A stretch of DNA of 64,000 nt from Thioclava marina (GTDB lineage Bacteria; Pseudomonadota; Alphaproteobacteria; Rhodobacterales; Rhodobacteraceae): NCBI RefSeq assembly GCF_002020135.1, contig NZ_MPZS01000002.1:186001-250000 (forward strand). The letters are read 5' to 3'. This document shows, one piece after another, positions 32,093 through 41,024 of this stretch. Numbering within the stretch: position 1 is the stretch's first letter; each line of letters begins with the position of its first letter. The notes below the pieces were generated by a model. That model was not told the origin of the DNA. It made no database searches and worked only from the letters and a program-made list of their open reading frames with translations. The position numbers and the translations under genes were made by a program.

Positions 32093-32443
32093 ATGTTGAG
32101 ACCGTTTTCCGCTATCGCTGCCGTTCTGGCACTGGCAGCCTGCAATCCCGATACCGCGCTCGAGGACACGCCCGATCAGGCCATGTCCTCGCCAGCGCCG
32201 CACATGACGCCGGCGGTGACGCTCGGAGCGGGCGGCCTGGAAGAGCGCGAGCCTGACACCTGCGGCGCGGTAAATTACGTTTCGGTACTCGGTCAGCCGG
32301 CATCGCAGATCCAGACCCTGGCTATCACCCGCCCCTATCGCGTCGTCGAGTGGCGGGGCGTCGAGGACCAGATCTACAACCCGCAGCGCGTGGTCTTCCG
32401 CCTCGATGCGGCGGGCAATATCTACAATATCGACTGCGGCTGA
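32093..32443 (+). CDS. I78-family peptidase inhibitor lipoprotein (first copy)
   Basis: 116 aa. Lipobox LALAAC near residue 17 marks a lipoprotein. The mature C-terminal part has the I78 inhibitor pattern: EPDTCGAVNYVSVLGQPAS, RVVEWRGVEDQIYNPQRVVFRLDAAGNIYNIDCG, with the paired Cys. It probably inhibits serine proteases in the periplasm. It is followed, 2 bases later, by a second I78-like gene. Confidence 0.85.
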   Translation: MLRPFSAIAAVLALAACNPDTALEDTPDQAMSSPAPHMTPAVTLGAGGLEEREPDTCGAVNYVSVLGQPASQIQTLAITRPYRVVEWRGVEDQIYNPQRVVFRLDAAGNIYNIDCG

Positions 32444-32445
32444 GA

Positions 32446-32727
32446 ATGCGGGCGGCGCTCACCCTGTGTGCCGGGATGCTTGCCTTGTCGGGCTGCAAAT
32501 CCGGAGAGAGCCCGGCTCCCGGCGAGGCGGGCGATCCCGGCATATGCCCTCCGCCCGCGATCGCGGCGCTAGTCGGGCGTGATGTGGCGGCGCTCGACGC
32601 GATCTATTTCAAGGGCGCGCTGCGCGTGATCCGTCCGGACGAGGCGGTAACGATGGATTACAATGCCGAACGCGTGAACGTCCTGCTCGACGCACATGAT
32701 GTGATCACCGAGGTGAGGTGCTACTGA
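32446..32727 (+). CDS. I78-family inhibitor-like lipoprotein (second copy)
   Basis: 93 aa, with lipobox GMLALSGC. The mature part CPPPAIAALVGRDVAALDAIY ... TMDYNAERVNVLLDAHDVITEVRCY matches the I78 layout (Cys pair, DYNxxRxNxxxD). It starts 2 bases after the first copy's stop and is followed by a strong terminator, so the two form one operon. Divergence between the copies suggests different target proteases. Confidence 0.82.
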   Translation: MRAALTLCAGMLALSGCKSGESPAPGEAGDPGICPPPAIAALVGRDVAALDAIYFKGALRVIRPDEAVTMDYNAERVNVLLDAHDVITEVRCY

Positions 32728-32748
32728 GGACGATGGCCTGCGGGCAAG

Positions 32749-32786
32749 AAAAAGCCCTCGTCCCGGTAATTGAGCGAGGGCTTTTT
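32749..32786 (+). terminator. Rho-independent terminator
   Basis: A 12-bp perfect stem (AAAAAGCCCTCG with CGAGGGCTTTTT) with a 14-base loop just past the I78 pair. The A/T ends of the stem give U-tracts on both strands, so it may work in both directions. Confidence 0.85.
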
Positions 32787-32999
32787 GCTGCCAGTGCGGA
32801 AAGCTCCCCGACGGTGCGAACTGGGTGGGGGCTGTTAACGACACCGCCGGGGGTTTAGCGTTTTCCGCTGAGTTCTTTATCGCCCCGAAAATCGGCAGGA
32901 ACTCGCGCGGAGTGGGGCGATTCCAGGATTTTTTTGCGGCAAGAATGCGGCGCGCGCTGCGAGGCTTGATTTGCGCCCCGCGCGATGTACCATTTCGAA

Positions 33000-33347
33000 A
33001 TGACGGTTCAGACGCCGACCCCCTTCCCGAACGCCTCCGGCCAGCCCCAGCAGGTCGCCTTTGACCGCGCCGAGCTTTCGGTGATCCTCTCGCTCTACGG
33101 ACGCGCGGTCGCTGCGGGGGAATGGCGCGATTACGGGATGAGTTTTCTGCGCGACGTTGCAATCTTCTCGATCTTCCGCCGCACCGCCGAGGTGCCCGTA
33201 TTCCGCATCGAGAAACGCCCTGCCCTGCGCAGCAAGCAAGGCCAATACGCGGTGATCGGCCAACAGGGTCAGATCCTGCGGCGCGGCCATGATCTGCGCA
33301 CCGTTCTGCGCGTGCTCGAACGCAAGCTGATCCGCTCGGTCGACTGA
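33000..33347 (+). CDS. DUF2794 domain protein
   Basis: 115 aa. The segment VAFDRAELSVILSLYGRAVAAGEWRDYGMSFLRDVAIFSIFRRTAE and the later VFRIEKRPALRSKQGQYAVIGQQGQILRRGHDL fit DUF2794, a family of unknown function restricted largely to Alphaproteobacteria. The ATG at 33000 is chosen because the upstream in-frame extension lacks conservation and a ribosome-binding site. Confidence 0.85.
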   Translation: MTVQTPTPFPNASGQPQQVAFDRAELSVILSLYGRAVAAGEWRDYGMSFLRDVAIFSIFRRTAEVPVFRIEKRPALRSKQGQYAVIGQQGQILRRGHDLRTVLRVLERKLIRSVD

Positions 33348-33469
33348 GGCCCCGCCCGAACGGGAAAATATCGCCCTGTCCCAGCGACATGCCGCCCAGC
33401 CCTTACCAGATCGCTTGCATCAGGCCACGCCACGCCGCAGGCTCGCGATAACCGATTAGGGAGGACCCG

Positions 33470-35065
33470 ATGCGCATTTCTCTGACCGCAGCCCTCATGG
33501 CCGCGACCGCACTGCCCGTTTTCGCCGATACGATCGAAGCGCCCGCGAAAATCACCGCCGTCACGCTGTTCCCGCGCGGCGCGCAGGTCGTGCGGGAGGT
33601 TACGCTCACAGCGCCTGAGGGCACGCATGAGCTCTATGTGCCAGGCCTGCCCGCGGATACCGATATCCAGAGCCTCCGGATCGCGGGCGAGGGCGTCCGC
33701 GTGGGCGCAGTCAGTCTGATCTCGGGGCGCGCGCCCGCGCTCGATCCGGCGGGCTCTCCACAGGTGGAGGCCGCGCGCGCCGCGCTGAAGGCCGCACAGG
33801 AGACGCTGGCGGCACAGGAGGACGGGCTTGCCGCAATCCGCGCCAAGGCCCAGGCCGCGCGCGATCAGATCGCTTTCCTCAAGGGGGCCCAGCCCCAAGT
33901 CGTCGACCCTGCGCAATTGCAGGCGCTTGCCGAGATGGTCGGCACGCAGATCCTCGCCGCGAGCGAGGCCGCGATCGCAGCCGAGGCCGAAGCCCGCAAG
34001 GCCGAGGCCGGGCTGGAGCCAGCGCAAGAGGCAGTCAAACAGGCACAGGCGGCGCTTGATGCGCTTCTGAACCCCGCCGAGGATCACGACGTGCTGCGCG
34101 CCACCGTGCAAGGCGCGGGCACGCTTACGATCACTACGTTTACCGGCGATGCGGGCTGGCAGCCCTCTTACGATCTGCGCCTAGATCGCGCGGCCGACGC
34201 CGTGCAGATGGAGCGTTTCGTCTCCGTGCATCAGGCAAGCGGCGAGGATTGGCGCGGGGTGGATCTCACGCTTTCAACGGCGCGCCCCGGCGGGCAGGCC
34301 GAACCCGGCGAAGTCTATCCGCGCCTTGCCCGTATTGGCGATCCGATCGAAATCTCGCCCGCGCCCAAAACCTTCGCGCGCACCTCCGGTGCCGCCCCCG
34401 AGCCGGTTGCCGAAGCCATGTTGAGCGATCGCGCCGAGATGGAGATGCAGGGCGAAACGGTCACCTATCACTACCCCGCTTCCGTCGATATCCGCGACGG
34501 GGTGGATGACCTGCGGCTGAGCCTCGACGAGAAGACCCTGCCGATGGAGGTGCTCGCCGAGGCCGCACCGCTGTCCGACGAGACCGCTTATCGCATCGCA
34601 GAAGGGACCAACGCGACCGGGGAGATCCTGCTGCCGGGCAACGCCACGCTCTTTGCCGATGGCGCGGTGGTGGGACAGACCTGGCTTCCGCTGGTGGCCG
34701 CCGGCGACGAGATGACCCTCGGGTTCGGCCCCATCGAGGGGATCCGGGTGAGCCGCCGCATGCCCGATACGATGGAGGGGGATCACGGGATCCTGACGAA
34801 ATCGAACGAGCGCCGCGAGGTGGTGGAGATCGAGGTGAACAACCTGACCGGGCAGGACTGGCCGATGCGGGTGATCGACCGCGTGCCCTATTCGGAGCAG
34901 GAAGACCTCAAGATCACTACGAAGGTCGAGCCCCCCGCGAGCGAGACCGATTACGATCACAAGCGCGGCGTGTTGGCCTGGCGGTTCGACCTGCCGACCG
35001 GGGCCGAGAAGATGCTGCGCACCGAAACGACGCTGCGCTGGCCCACCGACAAGACCCTGCGCTAA
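33470..35065 (+). CDS. DUF4139 domain protein (mucoidy-inhibitor-MuiA-like)
   Basis: 531 aa with a signal peptide (MRISLTAALMAATALPVFA). It has the N-terminal DUF4140-like beta region (KITAVTLFPRGAQVVREV), a long helical coiled-coil hairpin (residues about 95-200) and a C-terminal DUF4139 beta domain with NLTGQDWPMRVIDRVPYSEQEDLKI. It is secreted to the periplasm or surface; the family's function is poorly known. It is followed immediately by a leftward RHH gene whose stop lies 6 bases away. Confidence 0.88.
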   Translation: MRISLTAALMAATALPVFADTIEAPAKITAVTLFPRGAQVVREVTLTAPEGTHELYVPGLPADTDIQSLRIAGEGVRVGAVSLISGRAPALDPAGSPQVEAARAALKAAQETLAAQEDGLAAIRAKAQAARDQIAFLKGAQPQVVDPAQLQALAEMVGTQILAASEAAIAAEAEARKAEAGLEPAQEAVKQAQAALDALLNPAEDHDVLRATVQGAGTLTITTFTGDAGWQPSYDLRLDRAADAVQMERFVSVHQASGEDWRGVDLTLSTARPGGQAEPGEVYPRLARIGDPIEISPAPKTFARTSGAAPEPVAEAMLSDRAEMEMQGETVTYHYPASVDIRDGVDDLRLSLDEKTLPMEVLAEAAPLSDETAYRIAEGTNATGEILLPGNATLFADGAVVGQTWLPLVAAGDEMTLGFGPIEGIRVSRRMPDTMEGDHGILTKSNERREVVEIEVNNLTGQDWPMRVIDRVPYSEQEDLKITTKVEPPASETDYDHKRGVLAWRFDLPTGAEKMLRTETTLRWPTDKTLR

Positions 35066-35071
35066 TCACAC

Positions 35072-35581
35072 TCAGGCCGCGTCGCGCGCGGCTTTGGTCA
35101 GGTAAGCCCGCAACGCCGTGGAAACCGGGGTTGCGGGTCTTTTCATTCCCAGCATTCGTTGCGCGGGCGGCACGGACAGTTCGGGCGCGGCGGCTCTGCC
35201 CGGAAAGGGCGCGCGATAACGCAGAACAAGTTCCGCGGGGCTTGTGCCCACCTCATCAAGCGGAATGAGAAAACGGTTCGCGGGCCAGTCGTGCAAGCCA
35301 ATCGCCCCGCACGCACCTGCCCGCAATACGAAGCCCGCATTCCGCAATCTCTGTTGCAGTTCAAACCAATCGGAAGCGCGATCGAGCGCCTCCTGCACCG
35401 CGCGCATTTCGGGCAGCATCGCCGATGCCTCTTCGTCATCTGCCGTGTCGGAGGTCAGCCCCTGTCGCAATGCCTGTCGCGCCATCTCCGCCGGAGACAG
35501 GCCCAAGGCGCGGGCCTCCCGCCCGAGCTGGTCAATCAGGTCGAGCGGAAGGCGCAGGGAGACGAGTCGATGCTGTTTCAT
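35072..35581 (-). CDS. Ribbon-helix-helix-like protein, 169 aa
   Basis: The N-terminus MKQHRLVSLRLPLDLIDQLGREARALGLSPAEMARQALRQGL is a typical ribbon-helix-helix/CopG DNA-binding motif; the C-terminal 100 residues are an unknown module (AGFVLRAGACGAIGLHDWPANRFLIPL). The start could also be an ATG 18 bases upstream. It may be an orphan regulator; no toxin partner is adjacent. Confidence 0.7.
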   Translation of the reverse strand: MKQHRLVSLRLPLDLIDQLGREARALGLSPAEMARQALRQGLTSDTADDEEASAMLPEMRAVQEALDRASDWFELQQRLRNAGFVLRAGACGAIGLHDWPANRFLIPLDEVGTSPAELVLRYRAPFPGRAAAPELSVPPAQRMLGMKRPATPVSTALRAYLTKAARDAA

Positions 35582-35650
35582 GGGCCGAGCATCGCGCATC
35601 GGGCTTAATGCCCGGTGAACGCGATCCCGGCCCGTTCAGGACAGGTGGGT

Positions 35651-36301
35651 TCAGATCACTTCAAAGCGATCGGTCGCCGCGTCATATTGCTCGAGCGTGC
35701 CTTCCCCGATGTCATGACGCAGCCCGTGCAGCGTCATGCGGTCGGAATCAAGCGCCTCGCGCACGAAGGGGAAAGTCATCAGGTTCTCGAGGCTGATCTT
35801 CACCGCCTCGCGTTCCATTGCCAGAACCTGTTCCTCGGCGGGCAGCTCGGTCACGCGCTCATAGCCCGGGCGCAGAAGGTTCAGCCAGGTGCCGACGAAA
35901 GAGCTCTTTTCTTCCAGCTCCGGCGCATGGCCCGAGCACATCGCATGGCAGCCGGCAACGCCACCGCAATTCGAATGCCCAAGCACGATCAGATGCGCGA
36001 CCTTGAGGCTCGTCACCGCGTATTCAACCGCGGCCGAGGTGCCGTGGTGATCGCCATCGGGGGTGAATTCCGGCACGAGGTTCGCGATGTTGCGGTGAAT
36101 GAAGAACTCTCCCTGATCCGCGCCGAACATCGAGGTGACATGCACGCGCGAGTCACAACAGGCGATGATCATCGAGCGCGGGCGCTGCCCTTCCTCGGCA
36201 AGGCGGCGATACCAGGCGCGGTTCTCGGCATAGGAGGTGGCATGCCACCCCTGATAGCGGCTCACCAGATAGCTCGGCAGCGGTTTCACATGGTCTCTCA
36301 T
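35651..36301 (-). CDS. Beta-class carbonic anhydrase
   Basis: 216 aa from the ATG at 36301 (MRDHVKPLPSYLVSRYQG), the usual length; a 30-residue in-frame extension to 36391 is less likely. Zn ligands are in MIIACCDSRV (Cys-Asp-Ser-Arg) and VLGHSNCGGVAG (His, Cys). It interconverts CO2 and bicarbonate in the cytoplasm to supply carboxylases and buffer pH. Confidence 0.93.
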   Translation of the reverse strand: MRDHVKPLPSYLVSRYQGWHATSYAENRAWYRRLAEEGQRPRSMIIACCDSRVHVTSMFGADQGEFFIHRNIANLVPEFTPDGDHHGTSAAVEYAVTSLKVAHLIVLGHSNCGGVAGCHAMCSGHAPELEEKSSFVGTWLNLLRPGYERVTELPAEEQVLAMEREAVKISLENLMTFPFVREALDSDRMTLHGLRHDIGEGTLEQYDAATDRFEVI

Positions 36302-36465
36302 CGGTTCTTGGATCTCCGTTTCATGCTCCCGCAGCGTCACATAGCGTGCAGCATGCGCATTTTCGAGACGTTTCGAGAAGATTTTCCGCATCGCTCAACC
36401 GAATCTTGAGACGTCGACGCGAGAGTGCCCCTCGGTGAGAGTGATCAGACGAAAGGGGTGCGGGG

Positions 36466-36846
36466 ATGGCACAGGTTTCAAGGTTGCGCTGCGACGAGGC
36501 AATGGCGCTCGATCCGGCGCGGCTCGTCGTGCTTTACGCAGAGCTTGGACAGGACGGGGCAGAGCGGGTGATATCAGCGGCGATGGAGGATCTCGCGGGC
36601 CTTCTCACCACACTTGAGGACACCGCGAAGATCGCTCATCGCGCACGGCTTCGCGCGACCATCGCAGAGATCTGCGAACTGGCAGAGCAGGTCGGGCTGA
36701 CCTCGATGGTCCGCGCAGCGCGCCACCTCGCGCAATGCGTCGAGCAGGACGATCCGGTCGCGCAATCGGCGGTCATGGCGCGTCTGGGCCGGATTGCCGA
36801 ACGGTCGCTGACCGAGGTCTGGGATCTGGGCGATCTGAGTTCGTGA
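36466..36846 (+). CDS. Hypothetical protein, 126 aa
   Basis: A soluble, all-helical protein with VISAAMEDLAGLLTTLEDTAKIAHRARLRATIAEICELAEQVGLTSMVRAARHLAQCVEQDD. The organisation resembles an HPt four-helix bundle, but the phospho-accepting His motif is not clear. It is preceded by GGGGTGCGGGG at a normal distance. It lies alone between the carbonic anhydrase and the aminopeptidase. Confidence 0.6.
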   Translation: MAQVSRLRCDEAMALDPARLVVLYAELGQDGAERVISAAMEDLAGLLTTLEDTAKIAHRARLRATIAEICELAEQVGLTSMVRAARHLAQCVEQDDPVAQSAVMARLGRIAERSLTEVWDLGDLSS

Positions 36847-36922
36847 CCGGGCCTGTCTGATCGGGCCTTGCGGGCGCGCGCGGGGGCGTTAGGCTTGGGC
36901 GCGAACAGCCCAAGGAGCCGCG

Positions 36923-38335
36923 ATGTCCGCCGAATTTTTCTTCCTCTCCGATCGTCCCGCGATGCGTTTCGCCCAAAGCGGTGAGGAATCGCGCCCGCTC
37001 ATCCCGGTCGCGCCCGACGGGTTGGAGGCGGCGCTTGGCGAGCTGCCCCCGGCACAGGCGGCTTTCGTGACGGCGCAGGGCTTCAAGGCGGGGGCCGGTC
37101 AGGTGATCTTGTTGCCCGGTGCGGAAGGGGTCGAGGGGGCGCTTGTGGGGCTTGGCGCAGCCGCCAAACGTGCTCGAGAGCGCTTCGCCCTTGCGCGCGC
37201 GACAGAGGCCTTGCCCGAAGGCGCGTGGGAATTCACCGGCGCTTGGCCGAAGGAGATGGCGGAAGAAGCCGCGCTCGGCTGGCTGTTCGCGGGCTATCGC
37301 TTTGCTCGCTATGCAGAAAGCGCGCCGCCGAAGGCGCGGCTTGTCTGCCCGGAGGGACTCGACGCGGCGCGGCTCGAGGCGATCGCCGAGGGCGAGGCCT
37401 TCACCCGCGATCTGATCAACACACCCGCGTCCGACATGGGGCCTGATGAGCTCGAAGGGGCCGCACGGCTGCTGGCCGAGCGGCATAGCGCAACGGTCAA
37501 GGTGGTCAAAGGCGAGGATCTTCTGGCCCAGAACTTCCCGATGATCCACGCGGTTGGCCGCGCCTCGCCGCGCGCCGCGCGTCTGATCGAGTTGAACTGG
37601 GGCAGCGAAGGCCCGGCGCTGACGCTGGTCGGCAAGGGGGTCTGTTTCGACACCGGCGGGCTGAACCTCAAACCCGGCGCCTCGATGGGGCTGATGAAAA
37701 AGGACATGGGTGGCTCGGCCACGGTGCTGGGGCTTGCGCATATGATCATGGCGACGGGCGCGGCGTTGCGGCTGCGCGTGCTGATCCCGGCGGTGGAGAA
37801 CTCGGTCGGCGGCGACAGTTTCCGCCCCGGCGATATCCTGACCAGCCGCAAGGGGCTGACGGTCGAGATCAACAACACCGATGCCGAAGGGCGGTTGGTG
37901 CTGGCCGACGCGCTGGCCTATGCCGATGAAACCCCGGCCGATCTGATGATCTGCATGGCGACGCTGACCGGCGCGGCGCGGGTGGCGCTGGGGCCGGATG
38001 TCCCGCCCTTCTATACCGACGATGACACGCTGGCCGAGGCGCTGGCGACGGCCTCGCGAACGGTGGCCGATCCGCTCTGGCGGATGCCGTTCTGGGAACC
38101 CTACGAGGCGAAGATCGAGCCCGGCATCGCCGATCTCGACAACGCACCTTCGGGCGGCATGGCCGGTTCGATCACCGCCGCGCTATTCCTGCGCCGTTTC
38201 GTGACAGAGACCCCGCGTTTCGCCCATTTCGACATCTACGGCTGGCAGCCTGCAAATGCCCCAGCCCGACCCAAAGGCGGGGTCGGCCAGGGCGCGCGGG
38301 CGATCTTCGCCGCCCTGCCGGAGGTGCTGAAATGA
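36923..38335 (+). CDS. Leucyl aminopeptidase family protein (M17)
   Basis: 470 aa cytosolic metallopeptidase. The C-terminal M17 domain shows the signature NTDAEGRLVLADAL (about residue 315), plus LVGKGVCFDTGGLNLKP and KKDMGGSA with the Lys/Asp metal ligands. The shorter N-terminal domain is degenerate. It releases N-terminal amino acids from peptides. Its end overlaps the next gene by 4 bases (ATGA). Confidence 0.93.
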   Translation: MSAEFFFLSDRPAMRFAQSGEESRPLIPVAPDGLEAALGELPPAQAAFVTAQGFKAGAGQVILLPGAEGVEGALVGLGAAAKRARERFALARATEALPEGAWEFTGAWPKEMAEEAALGWLFAGYRFARYAESAPPKARLVCPEGLDAARLEAIAEGEAFTRDLINTPASDMGPDELEGAARLLAERHSATVKVVKGEDLLAQNFPMIHAVGRASPRAARLIELNWGSEGPALTLVGKGVCFDTGGLNLKPGASMGLMKKDMGGSATVLGLAHMIMATGAALRLRVLIPAVENSVGGDSFRPGDILTSRKGLTVEINNTDAEGRLVLADALAYADETPADLMICMATLTGAARVALGPDVPPFYTDDDTLAEALATASRTVADPLWRMPFWEPYEAKIEPGIADLDNAPSGGMAGSITAALFLRRFVTETPRFAHFDIYGWQPANAPARPKGGVGQGARAIFAALPEVLK

Positions 38336-39162
38336 GCGATCGCCGCCGCCTGCCCTTTTCCGGTGAGGTCGCGCTGGAGACCCTGCGCGGCCAGCTAAAG
38401 GCCGCGCGTTTCACCAATGGCGCACCCGCGCGAGTGATTGCCCCCGTCACCGACCTCTGCCCCGATCCGGGCGGCTTGCGCGATCGGCAGGTCTTGTTCG
38501 GTGCCGAGGTCACGATGATCGACCGGCGCGGGGAGCATACTTTCGTGCAAGCCACATGGGACGGCTATTGCGGCTGGGTCGCGGATGCAGCCCTTGGCGC
38601 GCCGGTGGGCGCAACCCATGTGGTCAGCGCGCCGGCAACGCATCTCTACCGCGAGGCCTCTATCAAGCGCGGCGAGGTGATGGCGCTCTCGATGGGCGCG
38701 CGGTTGGCGGTCACTGGCGAAGAGGGCATGTTCGCTGTGACCCCCGAGGGCTATGTGCCCCGCCAACATCTGCGCCCGCTCGATGCCCCCGAGAGCGATC
38801 CCGTCGCCGTTGCCGAGAGGCTTCTGGGCACGCCCTACCTGTGGGGCGGCAACAGCCGCACCGGCATCGACTGCTCGGGGCTTGCGCAGATGGGATATGC
38901 GCTCTGCGGCCGATCCGTGCCGGGAGACACCGACATGCAATGGGCCGAGCTGGGAGAGGTTTTGCCCGAGGGAACGCCGGTCCAACGGGGCGATCTGCTA
39001 TTCTGGAAAGGGCACATCGCGCTCGTCTGCGATGCCGAGACGATGATCCATGCGAACGGCCACACGATGAGCGTGGCCTATGAGGGGATCGAGGCCGGCA
39101 AGGCCCGGATCGCGGCCGCGGGCGACGGGGCCTATCTCGGGGTGAAGCGGGTGACGCGGTAG
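38332..39162 (+). CDS. NlpC/P60 family C40 peptidase
   Basis: 276 aa. Two SH3b-like regions come first (residues about 30-150), then the NlpC/P60 domain with the catalytic Cys in GIDCSGLAQM, the His in GHIALVCDA and the His/Asn in IHANGH. It probably cleaves peptidoglycan stem peptides, but there is no signal peptide, so it may act on internalised muropeptides. It is translationally coupled to the M17 peptidase, a pair that recurs in Rhodobacterales. Confidence 0.92.
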   Translation: MSDRRRLPFSGEVALETLRGQLKAARFTNGAPARVIAPVTDLCPDPGGLRDRQVLFGAEVTMIDRRGEHTFVQATWDGYCGWVADAALGAPVGATHVVSAPATHLYREASIKRGEVMALSMGARLAVTGEEGMFAVTPEGYVPRQHLRPLDAPESDPVAVAERLLGTPYLWGGNSRTGIDCSGLAQMGYALCGRSVPGDTDMQWAELGEVLPEGTPVQRGDLLFWKGHIALVCDAETMIHANGHTMSVAYEGIEAGKARIAAAGDGAYLGVKRVTR

Positions 39163-39252
39163 GCTCTCTTGGCACGGGGCGACCAGCCCCGGGCCGCGCC
39201 CGACTCTCCCCCGGGAGGCCGCATTGGTGATGTCAGTGCGCGCTCAAACGAA

Positions 39253-39280
39253 AAACGCCCGGCCTTCCGACCGGGCGTTT
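39253..39280. terminator. Bidirectional terminator
   Basis: AAACGCCCGG pairs perfectly with CCGGGCGTTT around an 8-base loop, between the convergent C40 peptidase and asd genes. Both outer edges are A/T-rich. Confidence 0.75.
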
Positions 39281-39302
39281 CCAAATCTCTCAAGGCCGAA
39301 GC

Positions 39303-40325
39303 TCAGCCTTTTTTCAGGCAGCGCTTGCCCAGCGTCTCAGCGATCTGCACCGCGTTCAGCGCCGCGCCCTTGCGCAGGTTGTCGGAGACGCACCACAGGT
39401 TGATGCCGTTCTCGATCGTCGAGTCCTGACGGATCCGCGAGATATAGGTCGCGAATTCACCCACGCATTCGACCGGGGTAACGTAGCCACCCGGCTCGCG
39501 CTTGTCGACGACCATGATGCCCGGCGCCTCGCGCAGGATGTCGCGCGCTTCGTCCTCGTCGAGGAATTCCTCGAACTCGATGTTGATCGCTTCCGAGTGG
39601 CCCACGAAGACCGGCACGCGCACGCAGGTCGCGGTCAGCTTGATCGCCGGGTCGACGATCTTCTTGGTCTCGGCGACCATCTTCCATTCTTCCTTGGTCG
39701 AACCATCGTCGAGGAAGACATCGATATGCGGGATCACGTTGAAGGCGATCTGCTTGGGGTAGACCTTCGGCTCCACTTCCTGGCCCGGCACATACATGCC
39801 CTTGGTCTGGTTCCAGAGCTCGTCGATCGCTTCCTTGCCCGAGCCGGAGACCGACTGGTAGGTCGAAACCACGACGCGCTTGATCTTCGCGCGGTCATGC
39901 AGCGGCTTGAGCGCCACGACCATCTGCGCGGTCGAGCAGTTCGGGTTCGCGATGATGTTCTTGTTCTTGTAGTTGTCGACCGCCTCGGGGTTCACCTCCG
40001 GCACGACCAGCGGGATCTCCGGGTCGTAGCGGTAGAGCGACGAGTTGTCGATCACCACGCAGCCCTGCGCGGCCGCGATCGGGGCGTATTTCTTCGTGGC
40101 GTCCGAACCGATCGCGAAGAGCGCGATGTCATAGCCCGAGAAGTCGAACCCCTCGATGTCCTTGGTAGTCAGGGTCTTGTCGCCAAAGCTGACCTCGGTG
40201 CCGAGCGACCGGCGCGAGGCGAGCGCGGCGATCTCATCGACCGGGAACTGGCGCTCAGCCAGAATGTTCAGCATTTCGCGGCCCACATTACCCGTGGCGC
40301 CCGCAACGACGACTTTATAGCCCAT
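39303..40325 (-). CDS. asd: Aspartate-semialdehyde dehydrogenase
   Basis: 340 aa cytoplasmic enzyme that reduces aspartyl-4-phosphate with NADPH, feeding lysine, threonine, methionine and diaminopimelate synthesis. The NADP-binding VVAGATGNVGREML motif, the active-site Cys in ANPNCSTAQMV and HSEAINIEFE of the catalytic region are visible. The length is normal. It ends at the bidirectional terminator. Confidence 0.97.
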   Translation of the reverse strand: MGYKVVVAGATGNVGREMLNILAERQFPVDEIAALASRRSLGTEVSFGDKTLTTKDIEGFDFSGYDIALFAIGSDATKKYAPIAAAQGCVVIDNSSLYRYDPEIPLVVPEVNPEAVDNYKNKNIIANPNCSTAQMVVALKPLHDRAKIKRVVVSTYQSVSGSGKEAIDELWNQTKGMYVPGQEVEPKVYPKQIAFNVIPHIDVFLDDGSTKEEWKMVAETKKIVDPAIKLTATCVRVPVFVGHSEAINIEFEEFLDEDEARDILREAPGIMVVDKREPGGYVTPVECVGEFATYISRIRQDSTIENGINLWCVSDNLRKGAALNAVQIAETLGKRCLKKG

Positions 40326-40400
40326 CTAGGACCTCCTTGCTCCAAAAGAACGCGGCTTCCTACCGCTTTGCTTGCAGAAATGAAAGGGATTCGACGCAGA

Positions 40401-41015
40401 TCAGTTCCGAATGATGCGCGGATCACGTTCCGTCAACCGCGCGACCATTTCGGCCTCGGCGGCGAAGTCATGGGGGACCTTGTCGGCCGTGCGCCGCCCC
40501 GAGAGCGAGAGCGAGGCGAAGAAATCGAACCCGTAGAGGTCGAGCCGCGCAAGGCCCGAGCGCGCCAGCATGTCGATCAGCATCGCGCCGGTGGTGGGCT
40601 GCGCGCCGAGCCGGGCCTTCAGCGCCTCGTATTCGCTCAGCGGGTGCAGGTAGAACCCGGGGCTGGAGGCGGTCTCCCAATCGAGCCGTTTGCGCTTGTG
40701 GCTCATCCAGAGAATGCGGCCCGGATTGATGCGGGCACGTTCGGCCTGCGGCAGCGAGGTCGCGAGTGCCAGCCAATCGGTGCGCGTCCCGTGGCTCGCC
40801 GCCGAGGGCATCGGCGCGCGGTTGATCCGGATCACCACGTCATGCGCGTCGATTTCGGCCCCCGCCTTCCCCTCGGCCAGCGCGCGCGCATTGCCCACCA
40901 GCGCGACCGATTTGCCGGATAGCTCGCGCAGCAATGCCTCTTGCGAGACCGAAAGCGCGGCCAACGGCGCCTCACGGCGCAGCGTGCGATTGATGAAAAA
41001 TCCGAGCCGGGTCAT
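40401..41015 (-). CDS. GT29-like (sialyltransferase-motif) glycosyltransferase
   Basis: 204 aa, no signal peptide. Sialylmotif-L is recognisable as SVALVGNARALAEGKAGAEID-HDVVIRINRAP, sialylmotif-S as QPTTGAMLIDMLARSGLARLDLYGFDFFAS and the C-terminal His and Glu as KVPHDFAAEAEMVARL. This arrangement is that of family GT29 in short bacterial form. Donor and acceptor are not determinable; CMP-activated sugars are likely by family. It lies beside asd and an MFS transporter in a leftward run. Confidence 0.75.
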   Translation of the reverse strand: MTRLGFFINRTLRREAPLAALSVSQEALLRELSGKSVALVGNARALAEGKAGAEIDAHDVVIRINRAPMPSAASHGTRTDWLALATSLPQAERARINPGRILWMSHKRKRLDWETASSPGFYLHPLSEYEALKARLGAQPTTGAMLIDMLARSGLARLDLYGFDFFASLSLSGRRTADKVPHDFAAEAEMVARLTERDPRIIRN

Positions 41016-41024
41016 GGGCCGGTT

